From: Picosynechococcus sp. PCC 7002
GTDB taxonomy: Bacteria > Cyanobacteriota > Cyanobacteriia > Cyanobacteriales > MRBY01
Direction: 5' to 3'
Assembly (NCBI RefSeq): GCF_963860125.1
Contig: NZ_CAWLFA010000001.1
Span: 2,790,001 to 2,854,000 of the forward strand
DNA: 64,000 nt
Shown: in pieces, positions 53,051 through 61,666 of the stretch
Numbering within the stretch: the first letter of the stretch is position 1
Layout of the letters: every line of letters starts with the position of its first letter
Notes under the pieces: generated by a model
Database searches by the model: none
The model's input: the letters and a program-made list of their open reading frames with translations, nothing else
Told to the model about the DNA's origin: nothing
Position numbers and translations under genes: made by a program

Positions 53051-53336
53051 GACGTTTCACCAACAGTGGAATTCCGCAGTCATGCCAAAATTCAGGGCTT
53101 ATCCCGCCACTAGACAGGCCGCCATGCATAAATCTTTCGACGATGAAATGTTCTCTATGATTTATGGAGTGACCTGTCGCTACTTCGTATTCCTTCTCGA
53201 TGATGCTTTTGAGTTGTTCAGGTGTGTCTGGCATATCAATTTTATCTAGTCTTTCTTTCAACTCACACCAAAGATATGGATCACTTCGGAATCCCCATTG
53301 CGTAGGTTCGTCTGCGAATATTTCAGATATTTTCAT
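53037..53336 (-). CDS. Cassette-type hypothetical protein, 3' end fused to coaE start
   Basis: A 99-residue protein starting MKISEIFADEPTQWGFRSDPYLW, a family I associate with gene cassettes and accessory regions: conserved WG-RGDPYLW-EL, FVERFMHGGLSSGGIS, FWHDCGIPLL. Its last residues (KRHVAP) come from the coaE start region, so the original 3' end has probably been replaced. ATG at 53336. It lies in the AT-rich, HIP1-free segment. Function unknown. Confidence 0.7.
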   Translation of the reverse strand: MKISEIFADEPTQWGFRSDPYLWCELKERLDKIDMPDTPEQLKSIIEKEYEVATGHSINHREHFIVERFMHGGLSSGGISPEFWHDCGIPLLVKRHVAP

Positions 53337-53348
53337 TTTCTGTCAGCA

Positions 53349-53435
53349 CCATAACGCTTCACATCACCGGCCATAAAAAGTAGAGCGAGGAACGAGTAGC
53401 GCATTTTGCGGTTCAAGTGCATGTAATTGTTAGGT
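53349..53435 (-). repeat. attC-like recombination site (candidate)
   Basis: On the minus strand the segment begins ACCTAAC (RYYYAAC core) and ends GTTATGG (GTTRRRY with one mismatch). In between there are partly complementary arms (TTACATGCAC / GTGATGTGAAG), as in integron attC sites. It separates the two cassette-like genes, exactly where attC would lie. This was identified by eye only. Confidence 0.4.
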
Positions 53436-53438
53436 TCT

Positions 53439-54593
53439 TCATAGGTTTTCAAAGTAACAGATCCCCTTACCGGCAAGATTTTTGACTTCGACGAGCTTTG
53501 GGTGAAGTATATTATTTGAGTTGTGAGCAATTAGCTCAGGTAACGGCAGACTGATACCTTTGCCAAGGGGCTTAAATAACAGCACGCACAACCCATGCTT
53601 CAAATCCTCCCCAATACATTCTTTGACATCTTCGATTTCAGCAATCCCTATAACCCAATTCATTTTTCTTGAAATATTAAGATTAAGAACGACATATTTT
53701 GAAGAAGGCAAGATTGTTAGCGTTACCCCATGCGTGAACCCGCACTCTTTTTTTAGGAATTCATTGTCCTGACCCAGGTTGTTCCGACCCACTATGCCTG
53801 GCTCTGGATCGCCCTCTTTATACCAAAGAGCTTTATGTAGCTCTTTGGTATAGTTTGAATTATCGAATTTCTCTCCAAATAAGACATGACCAAGACCAAT
53901 TGCCAGCTTAGCCATAAACCGAACATCATAACGAAGGTACATTGACAATCGGTTTTTTCGCTCCTGACCGTTACTGCACTTTTTGTTGAAATACGCAATC
54001 CGTTTTAAATCCAACTCGTCCGGCTCAGAAAAGCCAATGTCCGCTAAACTAGCCCCTGCAACTTCAGTGCATGACACCTTTCTAACTTTTCTACCATTAA
54101 ACGCATCTTCGAAAGATAGCCAAGTAATTATTGGATTCTTTTGAGATCGCTCTGACCATATAAAGTAGGCTCTGGTCCTTACTTTTTTTACTGTTCTTGG
54201 GTTGCCCCCGGAGTACCAATACATCCGTTCGTCCGAAGGACGAATCCAATATATTTGTTCACCTAAAGGCCCAATCCAGCACTCACATATTTCTTCTTCT
54301 TTCATATTTGGAGGGATAAGATCAGATATCCCCATATTTTTTAAAGGAAGTGGAGTTGGACTATCAGGATCGAAAAAGGAATATGCCGCTTCGTTTAATG
54401 TATTAAAAACCAAAAAGTCTTTTTCAAAGGATGCATCTACAAACAACCCCAGATTACTATTACACGTAGCACATACATTTCTTGTTTTCAGGTAGTCAGG
54501 TGCCTGCGCGCCACCTAAAAACTGTGAGATCACATGTTCTAATGTAAACTCATCATCATTTTTATCGGTCTTACAGTAGATGCAGGTTTTCAC
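53439..54593 (-). CDS. HNH-like endonuclease-type protein
   Basis: A 384-residue protein with an N-terminal HNH-5-like zinc/catalytic motif: CIYCKTDKNDDEFTLEHVISQFLGG then CATCNSNLG. The rest is a large domain I do not recognise. HNH proteins cut DNA and include toxins, restriction and mobile-element enzymes; this one is probably accessory. The start is GTG 54593, 46 bases after a GTTAGGT core-like site. AT-rich with no HIP1 octamer. Confidence 0.75.
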   Translation of the reverse strand: MKTCIYCKTDKNDDEFTLEHVISQFLGGAQAPDYLKTRNVCATCNSNLGLFVDASFEKDFLVFNTLNEAAYSFFDPDSPTPLPLKNMGISDLIPPNMKEEEICECWIGPLGEQIYWIRPSDERMYWYSGGNPRTVKKVRTRAYFIWSERSQKNPIITWLSFEDAFNGRKVRKVSCTEVAGASLADIGFSEPDELDLKRIAYFNKKCSNGQERKNRLSMYLRYDVRFMAKLAIGLGHVLFGEKFDNSNYTKELHKALWYKEGDPEPGIVGRNNLGQDNEFLKKECGFTHGVTLTILPSSKYVVLNLNISRKMNWVIGIAEIEDVKECIGEDLKHGLCVLLFKPLGKGISLPLPELIAHNSNNILHPKLVEVKNLAGKGICYFENL

Positions 54594-54638
54594 TTCGAAA
54601 ATTCCTTTATCTCAATAAACTCCAACGAGCATTCTTGA

Positions 54639-54645
54639 ACCTAAC
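54639..54645 (-). other. Core-site-like GTTAGGT at cassette boundary (candidate)
   Basis: On the minus strand GTTAGGT fits GTTRRRY exactly. It stands 46 bases before the HNH gene start, where a cassette boundary would be expected. Together with the attC-like site at 53349-53435 it would frame one cassette of about 1.3 kb. Confidence 0.35.
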
Positions 54646-54862
54646 TAGGAGTCATACCGCACCTGCAGCATAACAACCCAAATCTACCAGAATATTACCG
54701 TAGACTTTGACTACAGAATAGCGGTCAATACTATGATCACAGATGCTTGAAGAGCATTTAACTCAAGTCGCAGTTGCTTACCAATGATCGCCGCTGCCTT
54801 TTCCAGCAATTCATCCAAGAAAAAAACTGATATGCTGATTGTTTTTCATTTTGGCGATTTTT

Positions 54863-54993
54863 GGCGATCGCCGCACGGCCATAAATATCGGCATCAAAAA
54901 TGGGGAGCTGGTAGCGTTGGGTCAAGTAAGTCTTGCTGTACTTTTTCCCGTCGCAATGCCCCCCGTCAAACCGATGATTCTTGGCTGCGTCAC
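54863..54993 (-). pseudogene. coaE: Diverged, frameshifted 5' fragment of coaE
   Basis: 131 bases that align with 52904-53035 of intact coaE with about 16 substitutions and one deletion (a missing G in GTCGTTACTG, here GTCTTGCTG). On the minus strand it encodes the P-loop GLTGGIATGKS and then hits a stop; another frame resumes with TQRYQLPIFDADIYGRAAI. It is therefore broken, and the 3' two-thirds of the gene are absent. It marks the far end of the insert. Confidence 0.85.
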
Positions 54994-55008
54994 CGTGCGC
55001 GCATCATC

Positions 55009-55251
55009 CTATAGTTTTGCGTGGCTGCCATCACAAAACGGTGGATCTTGAGTGTGCTTACAAAGACACAAGGTCACTTTTTTCTTTTCTTCTAGGGTGA
55101 ACTTTTGGGGCTTGAATTCCGTGCCTTTGTGGCTGCCATCACAAAAGGGTTGATCTGCAGATTGACCGCAGGCACACCAGAAATAATCGCCGGCCTCAAG
55201 TTCCAGCGTCATGGGCTTTTTGGCTGCAATCGTTGGTTTAGCCATATTCAT
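55009..55251 (-). CDS. CDGSH iron-sulfur protein, two domains
   Basis: An 80-residue protein with two CDGSH 2Fe-2S motifs: C26, C28, C37, H41 and C62, C64, C73, H77 (three Cys and one His each). Such proteins handle redox and iron-sulfur cluster transfer. The ATG at 55251 has AGAGGA four bases upstream; earlier in-frame starts are rejected. It follows the pirin gene on the same strand. Confidence 0.9.
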   Translation of the reverse strand: MNMAKPTIAAKKPMTLELEAGDYFWCACGQSADQPFCDGSHKGTEFKPQKFTLEEKKKVTLCLCKHTQDPPFCDGSHAKL

Positions 55252-55289
55252 TTTTCCTCTATAAACTGTGAGCAACAAACTCGGCTGAC

Positions 55290-55991
55290 CTAGGGCAAAT
55301 CAAACAATAAAAATTCCGTCTCGGCCCCTTGACCTGCAAAAATCAGTTCTGTTTCACCACTAATGCCAGCGCCATCGCCCGCTTCCATCCTAACGCCATT
55401 AACCGTGAGGCTTCCTTTGACAATTTGTAGCCAAGCACGACGGCCCGCCGCTAATGGATGGGTAACCGTGGCTCCGGTAGAGAGCAGTGCCGCGTAAATC
55501 GAAGCATTCTGGTGAATTTTTACAGAGCGATCGCGGCCATCGGGGGAAGCAACAATCCGTAACTGATTTTCTTTTTCTTCCGGGGCGAAATAGGTCTGCT
55601 CGTAGCTTGGTTCTACACCCAGTTGATCGGGGGTAATCCAAATCTGCAATAAATGCACAGGCTGTTCTGACGAGGGATTAAATTCGCTGTGCAAAATGCC
55701 AGTACCTGCGCTCATGCGTTGCACATCCCCAGGGCGAATAATCGAACCATTGCCAATGTTGTCTTTGTGGGCCAATTCCCCTTCGAGGACATAGGTGACA
55801 ATCTCCATATCGCGGTGGCCATGGGTGGCGAATCCTTTGCCTGGGGCAATGTAATCTTCATTGATCACCCGCAGGTTAGAAAAATTCATGTGGGCCGGAT
55901 CGTAGTACTGGGAAAACGAAAAACTAAAGTAGCTCTCTAGCCAATCTAGTTTGCCACGACCCCTTTCAGCAGAGGGACGGAGTTGAATCAT
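55290..55991 (-). CDS. Pirin-family protein (YhhW type)
   Basis: A 233-residue bicupin. Metal ligands H57, H59, H101 and E103 (THGHRDMEIV, LHSEFNP) are at the same positions as in E. coli YhhW, which has quercetinase activity. The natural substrate is unclear. ATG 55991. A LysR-type regulator is divergent from it across 121 bases, a classic regulator/target arrangement. The CDGSH gene follows 38 bases downstream. Confidence 0.93.
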   Translation of the reverse strand: MIQLRPSAERGRGKLDWLESYFSFSFSQYYDPAHMNFSNLRVINEDYIAPGKGFATHGHRDMEIVTYVLEGELAHKDNIGNGSIIRPGDVQRMSAGTGILHSEFNPSSEQPVHLLQIWITPDQLGVEPSYEQTYFAPEEKENQLRIVASPDGRDRSVKIHQNASIYAALLSTGATVTHPLAAGRRAWLQIVKGSLTVNGVRMEAGDGAGISGETELIFAGQGAETEFLLFDLP

Positions 55992-56112
55992 AAAAACCTC
56001 CGAGGCGTTTTTTAGCGGGTTTAGGTGATTGCTTCTATTTTAGATTGCCGCCAAATAAAAGACAATAAGCTATTTTATATGCAAAATGTATCTCAAAAAG
56101 AAACAATAAGCC

Positions 56113-57009
56113 ATGGATAAATTAGCCAGTCTGTATGCTTTTACCCAGGTGGTGGAAGCGGGAGGATTCGCGGCGGCGGCGCGGCAGATGAATGTTGGGC
56201 GATCGGCGGTGAATAAACTGGTGATTGCCCTCGAAAATCAACTCCAAGTGCAACTCCTCCACCGCAGTACCCGCAAGGTAACACCGACTCCTACGGGCTT
56301 GGCCTTCTATGAAAAATGTGTCCAGATTTTGGCGGATCTAGAGGAGGCAGAGTTAGCTGCATCACAACTCCACGGGGAACCCAAAGGCTTGTTACGGATA
56401 AATGCGCCGATGACCTTTGGCCAGATGCAGGTGGCGCCCCTCGTGGCAAAATTCATGGCCCAATATCCCCAGGTGCAGATCCAACTCACCCTAGAGGATC
56501 GGTTTGTGGATGCGATCGCCGAAGGCTATGACCTCGTGATTCGGATCGCTGAACCCGTCGAATCGGCCAGTCTCATTAGTCATCCCCTCTGTGAGACAAA
56601 ATTAATCCTCTGTGCGGCCCCCAGCTACCTAGAACGCCATGGTATCCCCCAAAGTCCTGGGGATCTGGCTCACCACAACTGTTTGCGCTACGGCCCCACA
56701 GGCAATACCTGGCATTTGGTCGGCCCCCAAGGGGAAGTTTCTGTTAACGTGTCCGGCTCTTTTTGTGCGAACAACGGTGAAGCATTGGCGATCGCCGCGG
56801 CAGCGGGCCTAGGCATTGCCCAGTTACCCCAATTTATCCTCGATGCAGCCCCCTGGACAGAACAACTCACGGTGGTCTTGCCTGAATACAATCACCGCAC
56901 CCTCAGTACCTATGCCCTCTATCCCATCAATCGCCATCTTTCCACCAAGGTAAAACTCCTGTGCGAATTTCTCCAGCAACACCTTGCTGCTGCTGATCCT
57001 TCAGGCTAA
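56113..57009 (+). CDS. LysR-family transcriptional regulator
   Basis: A 298-residue LTTR with an N-terminal winged HTH (LYAFTQVVEAGGFAAAARQMNVGRSAVNKLVIALENQL) and the co-inducer domain (GLLRINAPMTFGQMQVAPLVAKFM). It most resembles the AaeR/DsdC-like subgroup. It is divergent from the pirin gene and probably controls it, in response to an unknown aromatic or redox signal. ATG 56113. Confidence 0.92.
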   Translation: MDKLASLYAFTQVVEAGGFAAAARQMNVGRSAVNKLVIALENQLQVQLLHRSTRKVTPTPTGLAFYEKCVQILADLEEAELAASQLHGEPKGLLRINAPMTFGQMQVAPLVAKFMAQYPQVQIQLTLEDRFVDAIAEGYDLVIRIAEPVESASLISHPLCETKLILCAAPSYLERHGIPQSPGDLAHHNCLRYGPTGNTWHLVGPQGEVSVNVSGSFCANNGEALAIAAAAGLGIAQLPQFILDAAPWTEQLTVVLPEYNHRTLSTYALYPINRHLSTKVKLLCEFLQQHLAAADPSG

Positions 57010-57026
57010 CTTGAAACACAAAAAAA

Positions 57027-57049
57027 CCTTCCCTTGAGGTTTGGGAAGG
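57027..57049. terminator. Bidirectional terminator between LysR gene and tRNA-Leu
   Basis: CCTTCCC (57027-57033) pairs with GGGAAGG (57043-57049). A-rich and T-rich runs flank it on both sides, so it can end the plus-strand LysR transcript and the minus-strand tRNA-Leu transcript. Confidence 0.75.
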
Positions 57050-57068
57050 CTTTCTGTTTTTTATGGTA

Positions 57069-57150
57069 TGCGGATGGCGAGACTCGAACTCGCAAGGATC
57101 GCTCCACACGCCCCTCAAGCGTGCGTGTCTACCAATTCCACCACATCCGC
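57069..57150 (-). tRNA. tRNA-Leu (anticodon GAG)
   Basis: An 82-nt class II tRNA on the minus strand. Acceptor GCGGATG pairs with CATCCGC; the anticodon arm CACGC-TTGAGGG-GCGTG gives GAG (CUC/CUU codons); T arm GCGAG-TTCGAGT-CTCGC; there is a short variable arm. CCA is not encoded. Confidence 0.95.
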
Positions 57151-57277
57151 TCGTTTTGACTTGAACGAATATAGCATACTCATTTGGCGATCGCCAAGAG
57201 TTTTTGAGAAAAAAATTATCCAATCTCTGAAAATGGTTCTTATCTTTGCCGAAAGTCTCCAGCCGATTTCTGTCTGG

Positions 57278-58531
57278 TTAATTTCTGGACTGACCTTGGT
57301 CTGGGTTTTGGGACTTGGAGCGTAACGAGATTTGTCGTTGCTGGTTATAAATGGGGCGCTGTTGCTCAATGCGATTAGCCACCTGAATCTGTTGTTGCAG
57401 TTGATCCGTCGAGGAAACCAACTGACTGAGACCATTCACCAAATCAATGAGATTTTTCCGAAACTGCGGATCTCCGGTTAGCTCATCCAGGTCTGAGGTG
57501 ATTTTTTGAGTATTTTCAAAGGTGACCCGGGCTGCATCAAGGGTTTTTTGCAACATCAACACATTGGTTGGATCGTTCAGAGCCGTTGAGACATCCTTGA
57601 GATTTTCCGAAGCCGTTGCCGCGTTGGCCGTTAGCACCGTGAGATTATCCAAAATTTCCTCGGTATTTGCTGCACTGAGATTTTGATTGACCGTATCGAG
57701 GGTTGTATCAAAGGAAGCCAAAGTACGCTGCATTTGATCACTGGTGCGCCCAATGCTATTGAGGGTACCCACCAGGGCCTGGCGATTTTCGACCACAAGG
57801 CTATTAAAATTCCCTGTTAGCGTATTCACCTGTTCGAGGGTGCGGTTGAGTTGATTGGAACTGGTCACTGCCGCATCACTAATGGCTTGGGCATTCTCGG
57901 CAAAATTATCCACTTCCCCCCGCACTTCCTGAGATAACAGCGCTAATTCTTCGGTAAGGATCGCCACCTGGGCCGCCGCATCACTGGAATTGTCTGCCAA
58001 GGTACGCACAATTTCAAAGAACTCTGGATCACCATACAGTTCACTAAATTTAGTGGTGTTGCGGAGCACCTGCTCGAAGCTCACCCCGATCACCCCCTCT
58101 AGGGTTGTACCATCACAGAGAATTGCTCCTTTTTCCGGGCAGTCCGCTGCGAAGGGACTCTGGGCCATTTCTGCTTGGGTTAATTCTGTTTGGGGAATAA
58201 TTTCGAGGGAGGTTTCTCCGATAAGTCCCCCTTGGTTGGCCTCGACCACGACCTCTCGCGGCATGATCAGATCGGGGGTTTGGATTTGAATTTGGATCTC
58301 AACGCCATTGCTAGAAGGTTGTACGTCAATGATGCGCCCCACCTCCAGGCCCCGGTAGCGGACGATCGCCCCCTCTTGCATCGCATTGGCATTGTCAAAG
58401 CGGACATTAATCGAATAAGTGCGTTTCCCCAGGGTTGCCCCTGTCAGCCAGATGAGCACGACGCCGAGCAGGGAGAGTCCAGCGAAAATAAATAAACCGA
58501 GGGAGCCTTCTTTGAGGGTACGCGATCGCAT
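57278..58531 (-). CDS. MlaD/TGD2-like MCE-domain protein
   Basis: A 417-residue protein: an N-terminal membrane helix (LGLFIFAGLSLLGVVLIWL), one MCE domain (RTYSINVRFDNANAMQEGAIVRYRGLEVGRI) and a long coiled-coil-like tail (ALLSQEVRGEVDNFAENAQAI). MCE proteins carry phospholipids between membranes; the cyanobacterial form resembles plastid TGD2. It is 57 bases after the ATPase gene, so the two form one operon; the permease is elsewhere. Confidence 0.92.
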   Translation of the reverse strand: MRSRTLKEGSLGLFIFAGLSLLGVVLIWLTGATLGKRTYSINVRFDNANAMQEGAIVRYRGLEVGRIIDVQPSSNGVEIQIQIQTPDLIMPREVVVEANQGGLIGETSLEIIPQTELTQAEMAQSPFAADCPEKGAILCDGTTLEGVIGVSFEQVLRNTTKFSELYGDPEFFEIVRTLADNSSDAAAQVAILTEELALLSQEVRGEVDNFAENAQAISDAAVTSSNQLNRTLEQVNTLTGNFNSLVVENRQALVGTLNSIGRTSDQMQRTLASFDTTLDTVNQNLSAANTEEILDNLTVLTANAATASENLKDVSTALNDPTNVLMLQKTLDAARVTFENTQKITSDLDELTGDPQFRKNLIDLVNGLSQLVSSTDQLQQQIQVANRIEQQRPIYNQQRQISLRSKSQNPDQGQSRN

Positions 58532-58588
58532 TGGATTCGTCAGTAGGGGGGATAAATTTACGTTTTATTGTATGGGGGAGGATGAATT

Positions 58589-59383
58589 TTAGCCGATAAC
58601 TTTAATGGGGCCTTCCACCGCCGCGTCAAAAAACTGGCGCACGAGGGGATTATCGGTCTGGTCAATTTCTGCCACTGTCCCCGTCCATTGGATCTTACCG
58701 CCATAGAGAAAAATAACCCGATCAGCGGTGCGACGAATCGTGCTGTCCTGGTGGCTGACCATCACGTAGGTGCCACAAACCCCTTGCATTTGCTGGAGAT
58801 GGCGCACGAGATCTTCAATTACCGTTGAGGCAATGGGATCAAGGCCAGCGGTGGGTTCATCGTACAAAATAATTTCGGGATTGTCCTTGGGATTATCGGG
58901 GTTGGCCATGATTGCCCGGGCAAAGCTAACCCGTTTGCGCATCCCCCCAGAGAGTTGGGATGGGTAGCGATCGCCGACCCCTGACAACCCCACCATATCC
59001 AACCGTTCTTCTACCAATTCGCGAATGGTTCTCGCAGACAGGTTTGAATGTTGATAGAGCAAAAAACCGACATTTTCCGCCACGGTGAGGGAGTCGAAGA
59101 GGGCCGCCTGCTGGAAGACCATGCTGATCCCAATGGGATCGTTACCATCCTCGATCAGTCCCCGGCGCTTGATGCCATTGATATAAATGTCCCCTGCATC
59201 TGCTGCCAGTAGTCCCGCAATAATTCGCAGGATGGTGGATTTCCCCGTACCAGAGGGGCCAATAATCACGAGGGCTTCTCCCCGATAAATGCTCAAGTCA
59301 ACATCATCGAGAATGACATTTGACCCGAAGGCCTTGGAAATTCCCCGCAATTCAATCAAGGGTTCGGCTTGGGTGGCAACCAT
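58589..59383 (-). CDS. MlaF/TGD3-like ABC transporter ATPase
   Basis: A 264-residue ABC ATPase: Walker A GPSGTGKST, Q-loop VFQQAALFDSLTVAENVGF, signature LSGGMRKRVSFARA, Walker B ILYDEPTAGLDP and H-loop SHQD. It energises lipid transport with the MCE protein downstream. The start is ATG 59383; a TTG three codons earlier is possible. Confidence 0.93.
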   Translation of the reverse strand: MVATQAEPLIELRGISKAFGSNVILDDVDLSIYRGEALVIIGPSGTGKSTILRIIAGLLAADAGDIYINGIKRRGLIEDGNDPIGISMVFQQAALFDSLTVAENVGFLLYQHSNLSARTIRELVEERLDMVGLSGVGDRYPSQLSGGMRKRVSFARAIMANPDNPKDNPEIILYDEPTAGLDPIASTVIEDLVRHLQQMQGVCGTYVMVSHQDSTIRRTADRVIFLYGGKIQWTGTVAEIDQTDNPLVRQFFDAAVEGPIKVIG

Positions 59384-59434
59384 AGGACGCAAAAGATAAG
59401 GGCAATTGATTTAACAATAGCGATAGATCAGCAA

Positions 59435-60172
59435 CTACACTGGCAAACGGCGATATTTTAGGTAATAACCCAGGAATAACAATGCGATTAAGCCCCCGGA
59501 GCCAAGGCCCACCCAACTGGGCACCCAAAAGGCCACTTCCAGATGATTGAGCTGCCCCGGTTGTAATGTCCAAATTAGGCGATCGCCTTCCTTGCGGGTG
59601 ACGGGCGCCGCCGTTGTGTTGCGATTAATCACCCGTGCTCCCAAAGGCGTTTTTAGGCTGACGTCTAAATCCAGGAGGGAACCGGGACTGAGGATCAAAC
59701 TGCCCCGCTGGGACAAAACGCCCAAGGCCCGCAAATCTACGTCCAAAGTGGCTCGGTTACGTTCAAACAAAAGCCAGTTCTTTTGTTCAAGGGCGATCGC
59801 CGATTTGAGTTGTACCAAATCTAAATCTGTCGCCTGGAGATTTTGTCCTTCCGGGTTAAAAAAGTCATTGAACTTTTCTACTAAATCTGCCCCATTGTGG
59901 AAGGGAATTCGTACATCCAACTCCTGGGTCGAGAGCCGCTGGGTAGAACCATGGAGCCCCCTGGCGCGTTTTTCCACACTTTTGAGCCAGTGCTTTGCTT
60001 CTTGCTGATTAAAGTTCGTAAACTCATCCCCCAACTGGAGATGCTGGTGAATTTCGCCATGGTGCTGGTGGTCGAAGGCGATCTCCACATCATAGTCCAC
60101 ACAACCCGCCAGGCAGAGGACACACACACAACAGAGACTCAGCAATCGGATCACAGATTTCACAGGCATCAT
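59435..60172 (-). CDS. DUF3153-family lipoprotein
   Basis: A 245-residue protein with a lipobox (LAGC, Cys at about residue 24), an extracytoplasmic domain (YDVEIAFDHQHHGEIHQHLQLGDEF) and a C-terminal membrane segment (GLGSGGLIALLFLGYYLKYRR). DUF3153 is found in cyanobacteria and chloroplasts; function unknown. It precedes the Mla-type ATPase gene by 51 bases on the same strand, so it may be part of that operon. Confidence 0.85.
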   Translation of the reverse strand: MMPVKSVIRLLSLCCVCVLCLAGCVDYDVEIAFDHQHHGEIHQHLQLGDEFTNFNQQEAKHWLKSVEKRARGLHGSTQRLSTQELDVRIPFHNGADLVEKFNDFFNPEGQNLQATDLDLVQLKSAIALEQKNWLLFERNRATLDVDLRALGVLSQRGSLILSPGSLLDLDVSLKTPLGARVINRNTTAAPVTRKEGDRLIWTLQPGQLNHLEVAFWVPSWVGLGSGGLIALLFLGYYLKYRRLPV

Positions 60173-60203
60173 CGCTCACAATGCAGGGGCAAGTATGGCA
60201 ATT

Positions 60204-61501
60204 TTAAACCGCCCTGGACGCAACCCCCAACTTGCCGAACAGAATCGCTGGCATATAAGCACTACCACCAACCCATTCGCAGGTGTCACTAAAATCAACT
60301 AAATCTGCAAAGGCCTCGAAGATGCTGCCCGCCACCATGGTATTTTTCAGACGACCGACAATTTCGCCGTTTTCGACTTTGTAACCGAGGTCGAGGTTCA
60401 CGGAAAATTCTCCAGCTAGCTGATTAGACTGACCCGCTCCTAACACTTGATCAACGATCACGCCTTCCTTCATGCCCTTGATCAGCTCCGTTAACGGGGT
60501 TTTCCCGGCCCCCATGCAGAAATTCACCATGTCGGGACTGGGACGAGAAAGACCGCCCCGGAAACCGTTCCCCTGGGCCTCGGCGTTGCCCCGGGCGGCC
60601 CACTGGCGATCCCAATAGAATTGCTGGACAATACCATTTTCGATAAAGGTTTTTTTCTGGGTGGGGGTACCTTCGTCATCAAAGGGACAGGCGGAAACAC
60701 CGATGGTCGGATCTTCGTAAATGCTTAGGCGATCGCCAAAGAGTTGTTCGCCATTTTTCCGGCGAGGGGCGAGGCTTTTTGCACCACCACTTGACCGGAG
60801 AGAATCGTATCAAACAGGCCGCCAATGGCGCTGAGGGCCGCCCTGGGGGTAAACAGCACCGGGTATTGACCGCTGGTGATTTGGGCTGCTTTTTCGGCGT
60901 TGGTATATTTTTCGATGAGGGTGGCGAGGATTTTGTCGTAATCCGGTTCCCCATCCTTGGCGACATCGTAACCGTAGGCATTGAGAAAATCTTCCCCCTG
61001 GACAAGATTTCCGCCCAGGCTGGCACTAACAATTTTGCTGTTGCGTTCGCCATAGACGCCGCTGGTAGTGGCCAGTTTGGTCTGACCAGAGCGGATATGA
61101 AATCCCGCACTGACGAGAATATCGTCGTTGTAAGCCCGTACTTTTTCGATGAGGGTTTCGCCAATTTTTACCAGTTTCGCGGTTTCTGGCAGCACATAAT
61201 CGCTTTCGGGGACAACCCCTTGAAAATCCTTGGCAAACTCAAAATCCACCGGATCACCGATTTCTGCCGTGGCGATCGCCGCATCGACGACATCTTCGAG
61301 GCGCGTTAAATCCGTGGCACTGGCAAAGCCCAATTTTCCATCGACGACCACCCGCAGGGCGACCCCCTGGCTCGCTTTAGTTTCGAGGGACTTGAGGCGA
61401 TTATTCTCAAAGTCGATGGGAGTATCACGGCTACTGCGGTAGTACACCTCCGCTTCGATACCCTTCTGTTTGGCGAGATCCAGGATTTGCTCAACTACCA
61501 T
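60204..61501 (-). pseudogene. pmbA: pmbA/tldE, frameshifted in a homopolymer
   Basis: A TldE/PmbA-type protein (the non-catalytic partner of the TldD protease, linked to peptide maturation and gyrase modulation). ATG 61501 gives MVVEQILDLAKQKG. The first frame runs to QKASPLAGK then stops after MANNSLAIA (TAA at 60725). The homologous sequence goes on in another frame: GEQLFGDRLSIYEDPTIG ... MVNFCMGAGKTPLTELIKGMKEG, to the stop at 60204. Total length is 1298 bases, one short of a whole number of codons. The A-run at 60754-60758 (plus strand T5) would need one more base. This is a pseudogene, sequencing error or slippage site. Confidence 0.85.
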
Positions 61502-61599
61502 AAAACTTTCTAAACACAATTTGAGAATAACGGCCGCTCCCCATTGTAGAAGATTCTTTTGGATCACCGGGGGCGATCGCCTTTGGTTGAAAATTGCCT

Positions 61600-61630
61600 A
61601 AAAAAAAGAGGGACAAATGATCTTTCCCTC
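61600..61630 (-). terminator. Terminator of prs
   Basis: On the minus strand GAGGGA pairs with TCCCTC (plus-strand arms 61608-61613 and 61625-61630), followed by eight T. It lies 37 bases after the prs stop and stops transcription before pmbA. Confidence 0.75.
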
Positions 61631-61666
61631 CCCAAAATCAATTGATTGTTCTAGCCAAGCCAAAAT

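Noticed and set aside
54784..55014. 76-codon plus-strand frame over the coaE fragment
   Set aside because: Runs antisense through the coaE remnant and into the CDGSH gene end; no domain.
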